Assembly: GCA_002747185.1 (NCBI GenBank)
Contig: PDTV01000004.1
Span: forward strand, 62,001-126,000
DNA from: Candidatus Contendibacter odensensis
GTDB taxonomy: Bacteria > Pseudomonadota > Gammaproteobacteria > Competibacterales > Competibacteraceae
Reading direction: 5' to 3'
Length of the DNA: 64,000 nt
Shown here: positions 29,127 to 37,098 of the stretch, one piece after another
Layout: the number at the start of each line of letters is the position of its first letter
Position numbering within the stretch: position 1 is the stretch's first letter
Notes under the pieces: model-generated
What the model was told of the DNA's origin: nothing
What the model saw: the letters and a program-made list of their open reading frames with translations, nothing else
The model's database searches: none
Program-made: the position numbers and the translations under genes

Positions 29127-29568
29127 AACGCTGTCCCTTTGGTAAGTCGCAAATTTTGCAGTGTAGTATCTACTGGTTTACACATTAGCAGTACGTATTT
29201 AAGGGAATGCTCCATTTGGTAATACAGGGTTATTTTCCGCGTAGCGTCAAAACCAGCGCATGATGCGAGACATGAGTTTACCCTAAACGTGTACTTAACT
29301 CACCGAAAGTTTGAGTATAAAACGCTCAGTGTTGAGCGCCTGTCTTCATGGATTGGAGTTTGGCCCGGGGTTATGAACGCGAACGAAGCGAGCTATCCCA
29401 GTATGGAAAGTATCGCATTACCTGCCCATACCGGCGAACGGGTGGGCAGCGTGGCCACTGCTGGAATGCCTTAAAGCATCTCCCTTAGGCCAGTCCTTGG
29501 CGCTGATTCGTGCGGATGCTGGCTTCGCCGGTATCGACCGGGAAGGTTCGATGCCTTCACAGCGCACC

Positions 29569-29600
29569 TTAGAGATCCCTGTTCTTTGGGACAGGGAGGA
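29569..29600. repeat. 32-bp intergenic hairpin repeat, copy 2
   Basis: Second copy of the repeat at 27327-27358, same orientation. CCTGTTCTTTGGGACAGG forms a five-base stem. Confidence 0.5.
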
Positions 29601-29640
29601 TGTCAAATTTTCTGTAGGCACCGTCACACTTACGTTGGAT

Positions 29641-29698
29641 CAACTTGTTGCGGCGCAAGCCGCCAGGTGACTGGAGCGTATAACTCAGCTCCGCGATT
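29641..29698. repeat. Partial copy of the 28 kb MITE-like element
   Basis: Matches the reverse complement of about 28111-28172 with a 10-base deletion. It shares TTGTTGCGGCGCAAGC, GCCAGGTGACTGGAGCGTA and the terminal CTCCGCGATT. Only one terminal repeat is present. Confidence 0.6.
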
Positions 29699-30155
29699 AA
29701 ATTATCTTAGGAAAAAACCTCTATGAAGGTCGTTTGCTGCCTAAGCCCCTAGATTTTCTAGAGTTGGGATCTTGCTATTTGAACCCCAGGCAGCGTAGCT
29801 GAACTCACCATGCTGCTGCCGGTATTGTGGCTGTTGATAGAAACCGTAAGGCACAGACTAAAAAGTGCTAAATATTGTTATGTGAAATTTTTACTTTATT
29901 TCTTATTTTTTATAAAGATAAAATAGTAGATTAGACAGTATAAGTTTTCTTTGGGCGCTTCCTGAAGGTGACAGACTGATAACGACCAAATGGCAATCAA
30001 TATATTTCTTAGTATTTCTAAAAAATTTGGGGGTGAGGGTATAAATAACTTGCTATACGTGACATATTCCCTTTTCAAGAGATTCTACATGATCTACAGT
30101 TTAAATAATAAACTTGATCTTCGCTCAGTCTGAACGACTTGATATAGAGCAAACT

Positions 30156-31880
30156 ATGGCGACTACTCCCAATACTGTTATTTCCTCTGCCAACAGCCAA
30201 CTAGGCGGTCTCGCCCGTCAGCTTGTGCGAAATCATCTGCTTGAGGAGGCGGCAGCAACGCAGGCTATTGAGAGTGCACGTAAAGAGCAGATCTCTTTTG
30301 TAGCCTATTTAATTGAACATAAACTGGTTCGTGACCAGGATATAGCCCAGGTTGCTGCGAAAAGCTTTAATCTTCCCTTACTTGAGGTCAGTGCGCTTGA
30401 TATTGATAACGATGTGGTGCAACTGGTTGATGAAAAGCTGATTTATCAGCACGATGCACTGCCATTGTACAAGCGTGGGCGTCGATTGTTTGTGGGCGTC
30501 AGTGATCCCACTAGCCAGCGTATGGTAGAAGATTTCAAGTTTCAGACCCGCCTCGATATCGAGCAGGTCATAGTTAAACATAGCCAACTTGTCAAAATAC
30601 TGGACAGTGCACTTCGGCAAGCCTCTGATATGGGTGACGATGAGTTGGGTGATCTCGACTTTGGCAGTGAGGGTGGTGCAAATTCAAAAGTCGAAATGCT
30701 GACTCAGGCGGATAGTGATGATGCACCGGTAGTGCGCTTTGTCAATCAGGCTATTCTCCAGGCAATCAGTCGTGGTGCATCTGATATCCATTTTGAACCT
30801 TACGAGAAGATGTATCGGGTTCGTCTGCGTCAGGATGGTGTGCTTGACAAAATTTACGAGCCACCCATATCGATGGCCCCACGTATTTGTGCACGCCTCA
30901 AAATTATGGCCCAGCTTGATATTGCCGAGCGCCGTGTACCACAAGATGGTCGTATCAAGCTTTATTTGACCAAGCAAAAGGCTATTGATTTTCGTGTCAA
31001 TACGATGCCCACCCTTTGGGGTGAGAAAGTAGTGATGCGCCTGCTTGACTCATCTAGCGCCCAGATGGGTATTGATGCCCTGGGCTATGAACCGGACCAG
31101 AGAGAATTGTTTCTCAATGCCATTAAAAAGCCACAGGGGTTGGTATTGGTGACCGGGCCGACCGGTAGTGGTAAAACCGTCTCGCTGTATACAGGGCTTA
31201 ACATTCTCAATACAGCCGAAGTGAATATTTCTACCGCTGAAGATCCGGTGGAAATCAACCTGCCAGGAATTAATCAGGTTAATGTGAACCCCAAGGTGGG
31301 CATGAGTTTTGCCAGCGCCTTGCGTGCCTTTTTGCGCCAGGATCCGGACATTATCATGGTGGGTGAGATTCGTGATCTTGAAACGGCTGAAATTGCCATT
31401 AAGGCTGCTCAGACCGGTCATATGGTACTGTCTACCTTGCATACTAACAGTGCACCACAAACCCTGACGCGTCTGATGAACATGGGTATACCTGCCTATA
31501 ATATTGCATCCAGCGTCACTTTAATTATCGCACAACGGTTGGCGCGCCGATTGTGCCAAAACTGTAAGGAAGAGGCGCAAATTCCGCCTGAGGCGCTGCT
31601 AAAAGTGGGCTTTAAACAAGATGAACTGGATGATCTGGTGGTTTACAAGGCTGTGGGCTGTGACCAGTGCAATCGTGGTTATAAAGGCCGTGTAGGTATC
31701 TATGAGGTTATGCCAATTTCTGAGGAAACAGGACGGATTATCATGGAACAAGGGAATGCGTTGCAGATTGCAGAGCAAGCACAGCGTGAAGGTATCAATA
31801 ATTTGCGCCAATCAGGTCTCAACAAGGTTCGCATGGGGTTGAGTAGCCTTGAGGAAATCAATCGGGTAACAACGGACTAA
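30156..31880 (+). CDS. pilB: Type IV pilus extension ATPase PilB
   Basis: A hexameric ATPase that powers pilus polymerisation. The 574-residue protein has an N-terminal MshEN-type domain (about 30-150, LARQLVRNHLLEE and NLPLLEVSALD). The ATPase core has GPTGSGKTVSLYTG (Walker A), the Asp box around ISTAEDPVEI, MVGEIRDLETAEIA (Walker B) and GHMVLSTLHTNSA (His box). A tetracysteine zinc site is CQNC and CDQC near the C-terminus. MshEN domains bind c-di-GMP in relatives, which fits with the FimX-like receptor in the window. The start is the ATG of MATTPNTV. The open frame extends 14 codons further up to a TTG. It is first of pilB-pilC-pilD-coaE. Confidence 0.95.
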   Translation: MATTPNTVISSANSQLGGLARQLVRNHLLEEAAATQAIESARKEQISFVAYLIEHKLVRDQDIAQVAAKSFNLPLLEVSALDIDNDVVQLVDEKLIYQHDALPLYKRGRRLFVGVSDPTSQRMVEDFKFQTRLDIEQVIVKHSQLVKILDSALRQASDMGDDELGDLDFGSEGGANSKVEMLTQADSDDAPVVRFVNQAILQAISRGASDIHFEPYEKMYRVRLRQDGVLDKIYEPPISMAPRICARLKIMAQLDIAERRVPQDGRIKLYLTKQKAIDFRVNTMPTLWGEKVVMRLLDSSSAQMGIDALGYEPDQRELFLNAIKKPQGLVLVTGPTGSGKTVSLYTGLNILNTAEVNISTAEDPVEINLPGINQVNVNPKVGMSFASALRAFLRQDPDIIMVGEIRDLETAEIAIKAAQTGHMVLSTLHTNSAPQTLTRLMNMGIPAYNIASSVTLIIAQRLARRLCQNCKEEAQIPPEALLKVGFKQDELDDLVVYKAVGCDQCNRGYKGRVGIYEVMPISEETGRIIMEQGNALQIAEQAQREGINNLRQSGLNKVRMGLSSLEEINRVTTD

Positions 31881-31885
31881 TAGGC

Positions 31886-33133
31886 GTGGCTAAACAAGCA
31901 AATCTGGCGAAAGCCAAACAAAAAAAGAAAAATGAGGAACTCACCTTTAAGTGGGAAGGCACCGATAAGCGGGGTGTCCGGGTTAAAGGGGAGTTGCGGG
32001 GGTTAAGCCAAAATCTGGTCAAGGCGGAGCTGCGTCGGCAAGGCATTATTCCGTTGCGGGTTCGCAAGAAAGCTGATGCGCTATTTAGTTTTGGCGGTGC
32101 GATTGAGCCGAAAGACATCATGCTTTTTTCCCGGCAGTTTTGTACCATGCTGGAGTCAGGTATCGCAGTGGTGCAAGCACTGGATATGATCGGTCACAGC
32201 AACAAGAAACCCAAGGTCAAGGAGCTGATCCTTGATATCAAAAATGAGGTGGAGGGCGGTACTTCCTTGTCCAAGGCAATGGGAAAGCATCATCTCTACT
32301 TCGACGATCTGTATTGTAGTCTGGTGCATGCTGGCGAGGAAGCGGGGGTGCTCGAAGTATTACTCGATAAGATCGCAATTTATCTGGAAAAATCCGAAGC
32401 GCTGAAGAAAAAGATTAAGAAGGCACTGACATATCCGATCATTGTGCTGATATTCGCCTTTGTCGTAACAGCAATTTTATTGTTGTTCGTGATACCTACT
32501 TTTGAGGACTTGTTTAAAGGTTTTGGTGCAGAATTGCCTGCACTGACTCGATTTGTTCTCGAGCTTTCCGCACTCTTTCAGGAGCATTGGTACATTATTT
32601 TCGGTGTGCCTATATTCATCGTTGTGGTGTTTATACAAGCACGTAAACGCTCACGGGCTTTTTATCAGTTCCTGGATCGTATGGTGCTGAAACTTCCGCT
32701 GATAGGTGATCTGGTAGCGACTTCGGCAAATGCCCGCTTTGCGCGCACCTTATCCACTTTGTTTGGCGGCGGTGTACCACTGGTCGATGCGATGCAGAGT
32801 GTTGCCGGGGCAACAGGTAACTACGTTTACGAGAGCGCAGTGCTGCAAATGCGTGAATCAGTATCCATAGGCCAGCAACTTAACTTTGCTATGCGACAAA
32901 GCAATCTGTTTCCCGATATGGTTATTCAGATGGTGGCAATTGGTGAAGAGGCTGGTTCATTGGGTGACATGTTGGCTAAAGTGGCTGATTTTTACGAAGA
33001 GGAAGTGGATGCTAAGGTCGATACACTGACAACCATGATTGAGCCATTATTAATGGCGTTCCTGGCGGGCGTGGTCGGTACTTTGGTTATTGCCATGTAC
33101 TTGCCGATCTTCAAGCTGGCTTCAGCTGTTTGA
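31886..33133 (+). CDS. pilC: Type IV pilus inner-membrane platform protein PilC
   Basis: A GspF-family platform protein of 415 residues. Two cytoplasmic GspF domains (about 75-200 and 280-400) are seen, with LFSRQFCTMLESGIAVVQAL, FARTLSTLFGGGVPLVDAM and AIGEEAGSLGDML. Three membrane helices lie at about 180-205, 230-252 and 385-410. The start is GTG five bases after the pilB stop, and the basic N-terminus precedes FKWEGTDKRG. It is coupled to pilB and pilD. Confidence 0.94.
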   Translation: MAKQANLAKAKQKKKNEELTFKWEGTDKRGVRVKGELRGLSQNLVKAELRRQGIIPLRVRKKADALFSFGGAIEPKDIMLFSRQFCTMLESGIAVVQALDMIGHSNKKPKVKELILDIKNEVEGGTSLSKAMGKHHLYFDDLYCSLVHAGEEAGVLEVLLDKIAIYLEKSEALKKKIKKALTYPIIVLIFAFVVTAILLLFVIPTFEDLFKGFGAELPALTRFVLELSALFQEHWYIIFGVPIFIVVVFIQARKRSRAFYQFLDRMVLKLPLIGDLVATSANARFARTLSTLFGGGVPLVDAMQSVAGATGNYVYESAVLQMRESVSIGQQLNFAMRQSNLFPDMVIQMVAIGEEAGSLGDMLAKVADFYEEEVDAKVDTLTTMIEPLLMAFLAGVVGTLVIAMYLPIFKLASAV

Positions 33134-33148
33134 TTAACAAGCGAATTG

Positions 33149-34018
33149 ATGGCTATCGTGGAGTTGCTCGCCAGCTCGCCAGCGTTGCTTGTTGCCCTCG
33201 CTGTATTGCTTGGGCTAATGGTCGGCAGCTTTTTGAACGTTGTTGTTTACCGCTTGCCTCTGATCATGGAGCGGGAGTGGCATGCGCAATGTGCGGAATT
33301 GCTAGGTTGCGCTATCAGTGACGATAAGCCTGAATTAAGTTTGTGGGGTCCCCGATCTCATTGCCCGCAGTGCGGCCATCTCATTAATATCCGGGAAAAT
33401 ATTCCAGTACTTAGCTATCTGTTGCAAAAAGGCTGCTGTGCCCACTGTGAGGCAAAAATCAGCATCCAGTATCCGCTAATGGAAGCATTCAGCGGGTTGT
33501 TAGCAGGTGTGGTTGCCTGGAAGCTTGGTTTTGGCTGGCCAGTCGCTGCTGCATTGGTTTTTACTTGGCTATTGTTAGCTGCAAGTGCTATCGATTTTTA
33601 TCATCAATTGCTGTTTGATAACCTGACACTGCCGCTGCTGTGGCTAGGTTTGGGGGCCGCACTCTTTGGGCTGTTTACCGATCTGCACAGTGCAGTCATT
33701 GGTGTAATGGCCGGCTATTTATCACTTTGGTCTGTTTATCATGTCTTTCGATTACTTACCGGCAAGGAAGGTATGGGTCACGGTGATTTCAAGTTGCTGG
33801 CAGCACTGGGTGCATGGGTGGGGTGGCAACATTTAATTACTATTGTCATTCTGTCATCACTGACAGGCGCGTTGTTCGGGCTGACCTTGATTCTGTTTCA
33901 AGGCCGGGATCGCAGCATACCGATGCCTTTTGGCCCTTTTCTTGCCGTAGCAGGCTGGGTTACATTGCTTTGGGGTGAGTCAATCAACAACGCCTACCTC
34001 AGTTGGCTAGGCATTTAA
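33149..34018 (+). CDS. pilD: Prepilin peptidase/N-methyltransferase PilD
   Basis: An aspartic membrane protease that cleaves prepilin leaders and methylates the new N-terminus. The 289-residue protein has the N-terminal methyltransferase-associated region with the CPQC and CAHC cysteine pairs. Catalytic aspartates are in SAIDFYHQLL and GMGHGDFKLL (the GxGD-type motif). About eight hydrophobic segments are present. The start is the ATG 15 nt after pilC, with a TTG one codon before. It ends 2 nt before coaE. Confidence 0.94.
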   Translation: MAIVELLASSPALLVALAVLLGLMVGSFLNVVVYRLPLIMEREWHAQCAELLGCAISDDKPELSLWGPRSHCPQCGHLINIRENIPVLSYLLQKGCCAHCEAKISIQYPLMEAFSGLLAGVVAWKLGFGWPVAAALVFTWLLLAASAIDFYHQLLFDNLTLPLLWLGLGAALFGLFTDLHSAVIGVMAGYLSLWSVYHVFRLLTGKEGMGHGDFKLLAALGAWVGWQHLITIVILSSLTGALFGLTLILFQGRDRSIPMPFGPFLAVAGWVTLLWGESINNAYLSWLGI

Positions 34019-34020
34019 AC

Positions 34021-34626
34021 ATGCTGGCGGTTGGCCTGACAGGCGGTATTGGTAGTGGTAAAACAGCAGTTAGCGATTGCTTTTCCCGGTATGGTATACC
34101 CGTTATTGATACCGACCACATTGCCCGTGAATTAGTTGCGCCAGGGCAGCCTGCCCTGTCAGAGATTATCCGGGTATTCGGCCCGGATTGTCTGGATCAT
34201 AGCGGTTGTTTGCATCGGACCCGTTTGCGTGAGCGGGTTTTTTCTGATGCGGCCGGACGCCAACGCCTTGAGGCTATCCTTCACCCACGCATCCGTGCCG
34301 TGGTGCGACAACGAACAGTTACCTTGAATACGCCTTACTATCTGGTGGTTATTCCGCTGCTGGTAGAGACGGGTATGACCGATCTGGTTGATCGTGTGCT
34401 GGTCGTTGATGTCACAGAATCCGAGCAAATCCGGCGTGTCATGATCCGGGATCAGATCGGAGAAAACCAGGTCAGGCAAATTCTGGCTGCCCAAGCGAGC
34501 CGTGAACAGCGGCTCACCCTGGCAGATGATATTCTGACAAATAACGATTCTTTCGATAGGCTGAATAGCCAGGTGCGTGATCTGCATAGGCGCTATATGC
34601 TATTGGCTGCTCGCAAGCATGGATAG
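34021..34626 (+). CDS. coaE: Dephospho-CoA kinase
   Basis: The last step of coenzyme A synthesis, phosphorylating the 3'-hydroxyl of dephospho-CoA. The 201-residue protein has a P-loop GLTGGIGSGKTAVSD at the N-terminus, the substrate-binding DTDHIARELV, and VIPLLVETG. The ATG two bases after the pilD stop is used. The frame is open upstream to a TTG inside pilD. The pilD-coaE linkage is common in gammaproteobacteria. Confidence 0.94.
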   Translation: MLAVGLTGGIGSGKTAVSDCFSRYGIPVIDTDHIARELVAPGQPALSEIIRVFGPDCLDHSGCLHRTRLRERVFSDAAGRQRLEAILHPRIRAVVRQRTVTLNTPYYLVVIPLLVETGMTDLVDRVLVVDVTESEQIRRVMIRDQIGENQVRQILAAQASREQRLTLADDILTNNDSFDRLNSQVRDLHRRYMLLAARKHG

Positions 34627-34728
34627 TCTGTTGCACTGTTTGTGGTAATCCGGTTTTTTGTGTGCAGCACTCTTTGATAATAGTGATCCGTGATGTTATC
34701 GTTAATGAATAACCCTGCGAGGTCATCC

Positions 34729-35499
34729 GTGTCTCAATCTGCCTGCTATGAGCAACCGCTTAACGAGCGGGTGCGTGCTCTGCTGCGTTTGGAGTTTTTA
34801 TTCCATCAGGTCGATCATGCACTTGATGGGTGTTCAACCTGGAGTAGTCGTGCTGCATTGCAGGGGTTGTTCGATATTTTGGCACTCACCGGGCGCGATG
34901 ATTTAAAGCGTGGCTTGCTCAAAGAACTGGAACGATTCGCTGCCATACTGAAGCGCTTACGACACGTACCAACAGTGCATGTTGCTATGGTAGATAGTGT
35001 ATTGGCAGAAATCGCTACGAGCACTGAGCAGATTCATCATCTGGATACCTTGGCATTGAATGCGCTGCGGCAAAATGCTTTTTTGAGTGCGATCAACAAG
35101 CGGAATCAGAGCCCTGGCGGTACGTGTCGATTTGATTTACCGGCATTTCACTATTGGTTGCAGCAGGATGCGTTGGATCGGGATAAGGATTTAAGGCAAT
35201 GGCTGGCTCCCTTTGATCCCTTGCAGGGAGCGGTGGAGCTGATTTTGCGAACGATTCGGGAAAGCGCCGAGTTTCAACCAAAAATTGCGGCTAAGGGATT
35301 TTTTCAGCAAAGCCTTGATCTGAGTGCGCCAAACCAGCTTATTCGCGTACTTTTATCTCGCCAGGACACCGTTTTTCCTGAGATCAGTGGTGGAAAACAT
35401 CGTTTTACAATCCGCTTTCTAAAACAGCCTGATCCTAATCAGCGTGCGACTCAAAGTGAGACTGATGTTGCGTTTAAGCTGGCTTGCTGCGCTATCTGA
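34729..35499 (+). CDS. zapD: Cell division protein ZapD
   Basis: A DUF1342/YacF protein of 256 residues that crosslinks FtsZ filaments. It has the typical beginning YEQPLNERVRALLRLEFLF, and CRFDLPAFHYWLQQ mid-protein. The GTG at 34729 is chosen because GAGG lies six bases upstream and the protein then starts where E. coli ZapD does. An ATG at 34693 would add 12 residues. The 3' end overlaps mutT on the other strand by 49 nt. The usual yacG neighbour is absent. Confidence 0.9.
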   Translation: MSQSACYEQPLNERVRALLRLEFLFHQVDHALDGCSTWSSRAALQGLFDILALTGRDDLKRGLLKELERFAAILKRLRHVPTVHVAMVDSVLAEIATSTEQIHHLDTLALNALRQNAFLSAINKRNQSPGGTCRFDLPAFHYWLQQDALDRDKDLRQWLAPFDPLQGAVELILRTIRESAEFQPKIAAKGFFQQSLDLSAPNQLIRVLLSRQDTVFPEISGGKHRFTIRFLKQPDPNQRATQSETDVAFKLACCAI

Positions 35500-35888
35500 T
35501 TGTGGTTTAGCAGTGCTGCGATAATAGGCTCGTCAGCCGCCGGAAAGGTGAAGTTATGAAAGTCTGTTGGCATGACCCAAGCCAGTGGCTGTGCTTCCCG
35601 GGCGTAGGGTTCGCCAAGGAAAGTGAGCACCCATCGCACGTCCAGCAGTACGGTTTTGTCAGAATAGCGGTGCTCTACTTGTAAAAAGGCTTTAGATACT
35701 TGTACGGTAATCCCGATTTCTTCTTGTAGTTCACGTCGTAGTGCCATCTCTACCGTTTCGCCAGCTTCCAGTTTGCCACCGGGGAATTCCCACAGTCCTC
35801 CCTGATGGGCGCCATCAGGACGGCGGGATATCAGTACCGCTCCTGATTTGTCGGTGATGATCCCGACCGTGACGTGGGTAATATTCAC
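35451..35888 (-). CDS. mutT: 8-oxo-dGTP diphosphatase MutT (Nudix hydrolase)
   Basis: Sanitises the nucleotide pool by hydrolysing 8-oxo-dGTP. The 145-residue protein has a full Nudix box GGKLEAGETVEMALRRELQ followed by EEIGI, and the MutT-like PGGxWEFPGGK context (QGGLWEFPGGK). The start is GTG, overlapping the argJ stop as GTGA. The last 16 or so codons overlap zapD antiparallel. Confidence 0.9.
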   Translation of the reverse strand: MNITHVTVGIITDKSGAVLISRRPDGAHQGGLWEFPGGKLEAGETVEMALRRELQEEIGITVQVSKAFLQVEHRYSDKTVLLDVRWVLTFLGEPYAREAQPLAWVMPTDFHNFTFPAADEPIIAALLNHNQIAQQASLNATSVSL

Positions 35889-37081
35889 GTCCGGTACTCA
35901 GCATTAATACGAACGTAGTCGTATGATAAATCGGTTGTCCAGATGCGTGCCGTTGCCTCGCCACGAGCGAGGTCAATCCGAAGAGTTATTTCAGGTCGCT
36001 GCATCACATGCGCTCCTGCAGCTTCCGTGTAATCGGTTGCCCGCCCGCCGTTACGGACAATGCAAACAGTGTCCAGATAGATGGCTACACGTTCCAGATC
36101 AAGATTACTCACTCCTGCGCGGCCCAGTGCCGCCAGAATGCGTCCCCAATTAGGGTCAGAAGCAAAAAAAGCGGTTTTTACCAATGGCGAGTGGGCGATG
36201 GTATAAGCTACTTGTTGGCATTCCGCAACGTTTTGTCCGCCTTCGATCTGCACGGTGATGAATTTGGTAGCACCTTCGCCGTCACGAATGATCGCTTGGG
36301 CTAATTCAATGCAAAGATCGCGTACAGCCAGGCCAAGTTGTTTGCGCCGCTCGCCCGTGGCAGGTATTTCAATGCTGGATGCACCTGTCGCTAATAGCAC
36401 GCAGGCATCATTGGTCGAGGTATCACCGTCAACCGTAATGGCATTAAAGGATTCAGCCATTGCATCGCCAAGAATCTGTTGCAATGTGGTTTTATCATCT
36501 ATCCGCGCATCAGTAGCGACAAAAGCTAATAGCGTTGCCATATCGGGGCAAATCATGCCCGCACCTTTGGCAATACCCGTAATAGTGATCGGGTGGCCAT
36601 CCAGCAGCACTTGCCGTGATGCCCACTTGGCTCGGGTATCGGTTGTCATGATGCCGTGTGCAGCCTTTTCCCAGCCGTCAGGCTGCAATGCAGCCAGTGC
36701 TGCGGGTAGCCCGGTGATCAGATTCGTGATAGGTAAAGGCTCACCGATCACACCAGTAGAAAATGGCAAGACTTCCTCAGGCCGACAACCGGTATGCTCG
36801 GCCAAGGCCTGGCAGGTTGCTTCGGCATCAATCATACCTTGCCGGCCAGTCCCCGCATTAGCGTTACCGGTATTAATCACCAGGTACCGTGGCGTGGCCC
36901 TATTCAGATGTTTTTTTGCCACCGTGACGGGTGCAGCACAAAACACATTGCGGGTAAATACAGCAGCGGCTTGCGCTTCAGGTGCAACCTCGATAATGAC
37001 AAGATCGCGGCGACTGGAATATTTGATACCCGCTTCAGCTGTACCTAAGCGGATACCTGCTACCGTAAGCGCATTGTCCAT
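35885..37081 (-). CDS. argJ: Bifunctional glutamate N-acetyltransferase/N-acetylglutamate synthase
   Basis: Recycles the acetyl group from N-acetylornithine to glutamate in arginine synthesis. The 398-residue precursor self-cleaves before a conserved threonine. The site is in KGAGMICPDMATLLAF, with Thr following MA. NTGNANAGTGRQGM and the Ser/Thr-rich VDGDTSTNDACVLLATG are conserved. The start is the ATG of MDNALTVAGIRLG with GGAGG seven bases upstream. The frame is open 24 codons further up. It starts 17 nt after secA. Confidence 0.94.
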   Translation of the reverse strand: MDNALTVAGIRLGTAEAGIKYSSRRDLVIIEVAPEAQAAAVFTRNVFCAAPVTVAKKHLNRATPRYLVINTGNANAGTGRQGMIDAEATCQALAEHTGCRPEEVLPFSTGVIGEPLPITNLITGLPAALAALQPDGWEKAAHGIMTTDTRAKWASRQVLLDGHPITITGIAKGAGMICPDMATLLAFVATDARIDDKTTLQQILGDAMAESFNAITVDGDTSTNDACVLLATGASSIEIPATGERRKQLGLAVRDLCIELAQAIIRDGEGATKFITVQIEGGQNVAECQQVAYTIAHSPLVKTAFFASDPNWGRILAALGRAGVSNLDLERVAIYLDTVCIVRNGGRATDYTEAAGAHVMQRPEITLRIDLARGEATARIWTTDLSYDYVRINAEYRT

Positions 37082-37098
37082 TTTGATCCTCCACTTGC

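Larger units (their letters stand above)
29127..30155. other. Long intergenic region with repeats, upstream of pilB
   Basis: No intact gene is visible in about 1 kb. In Pseudomonas the pilin gene pilA lies near pilB, and none is seen here. The middle (29290-29700) contains GC-richer mosaic sequence: two repeats listed separately and a frame with RADAGFAGIDREGS that faintly recalls a DDE transposase but is not convincing. The 29870-30110 part is AT-rich and presumably carries the pilB promoter. Confidence 0.4.

Noticed and set aside
29400..29640. Possible transposase fragment (RADAGFAGIDREG)
   Set aside because: The similarity is a few residues in one frame and does not continue on either side.
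34690..34731. Upstream GTG/ATG starts for zapD
   Set aside because: The downstream GTG has the better ribosome binding site and matches the family N-terminus.
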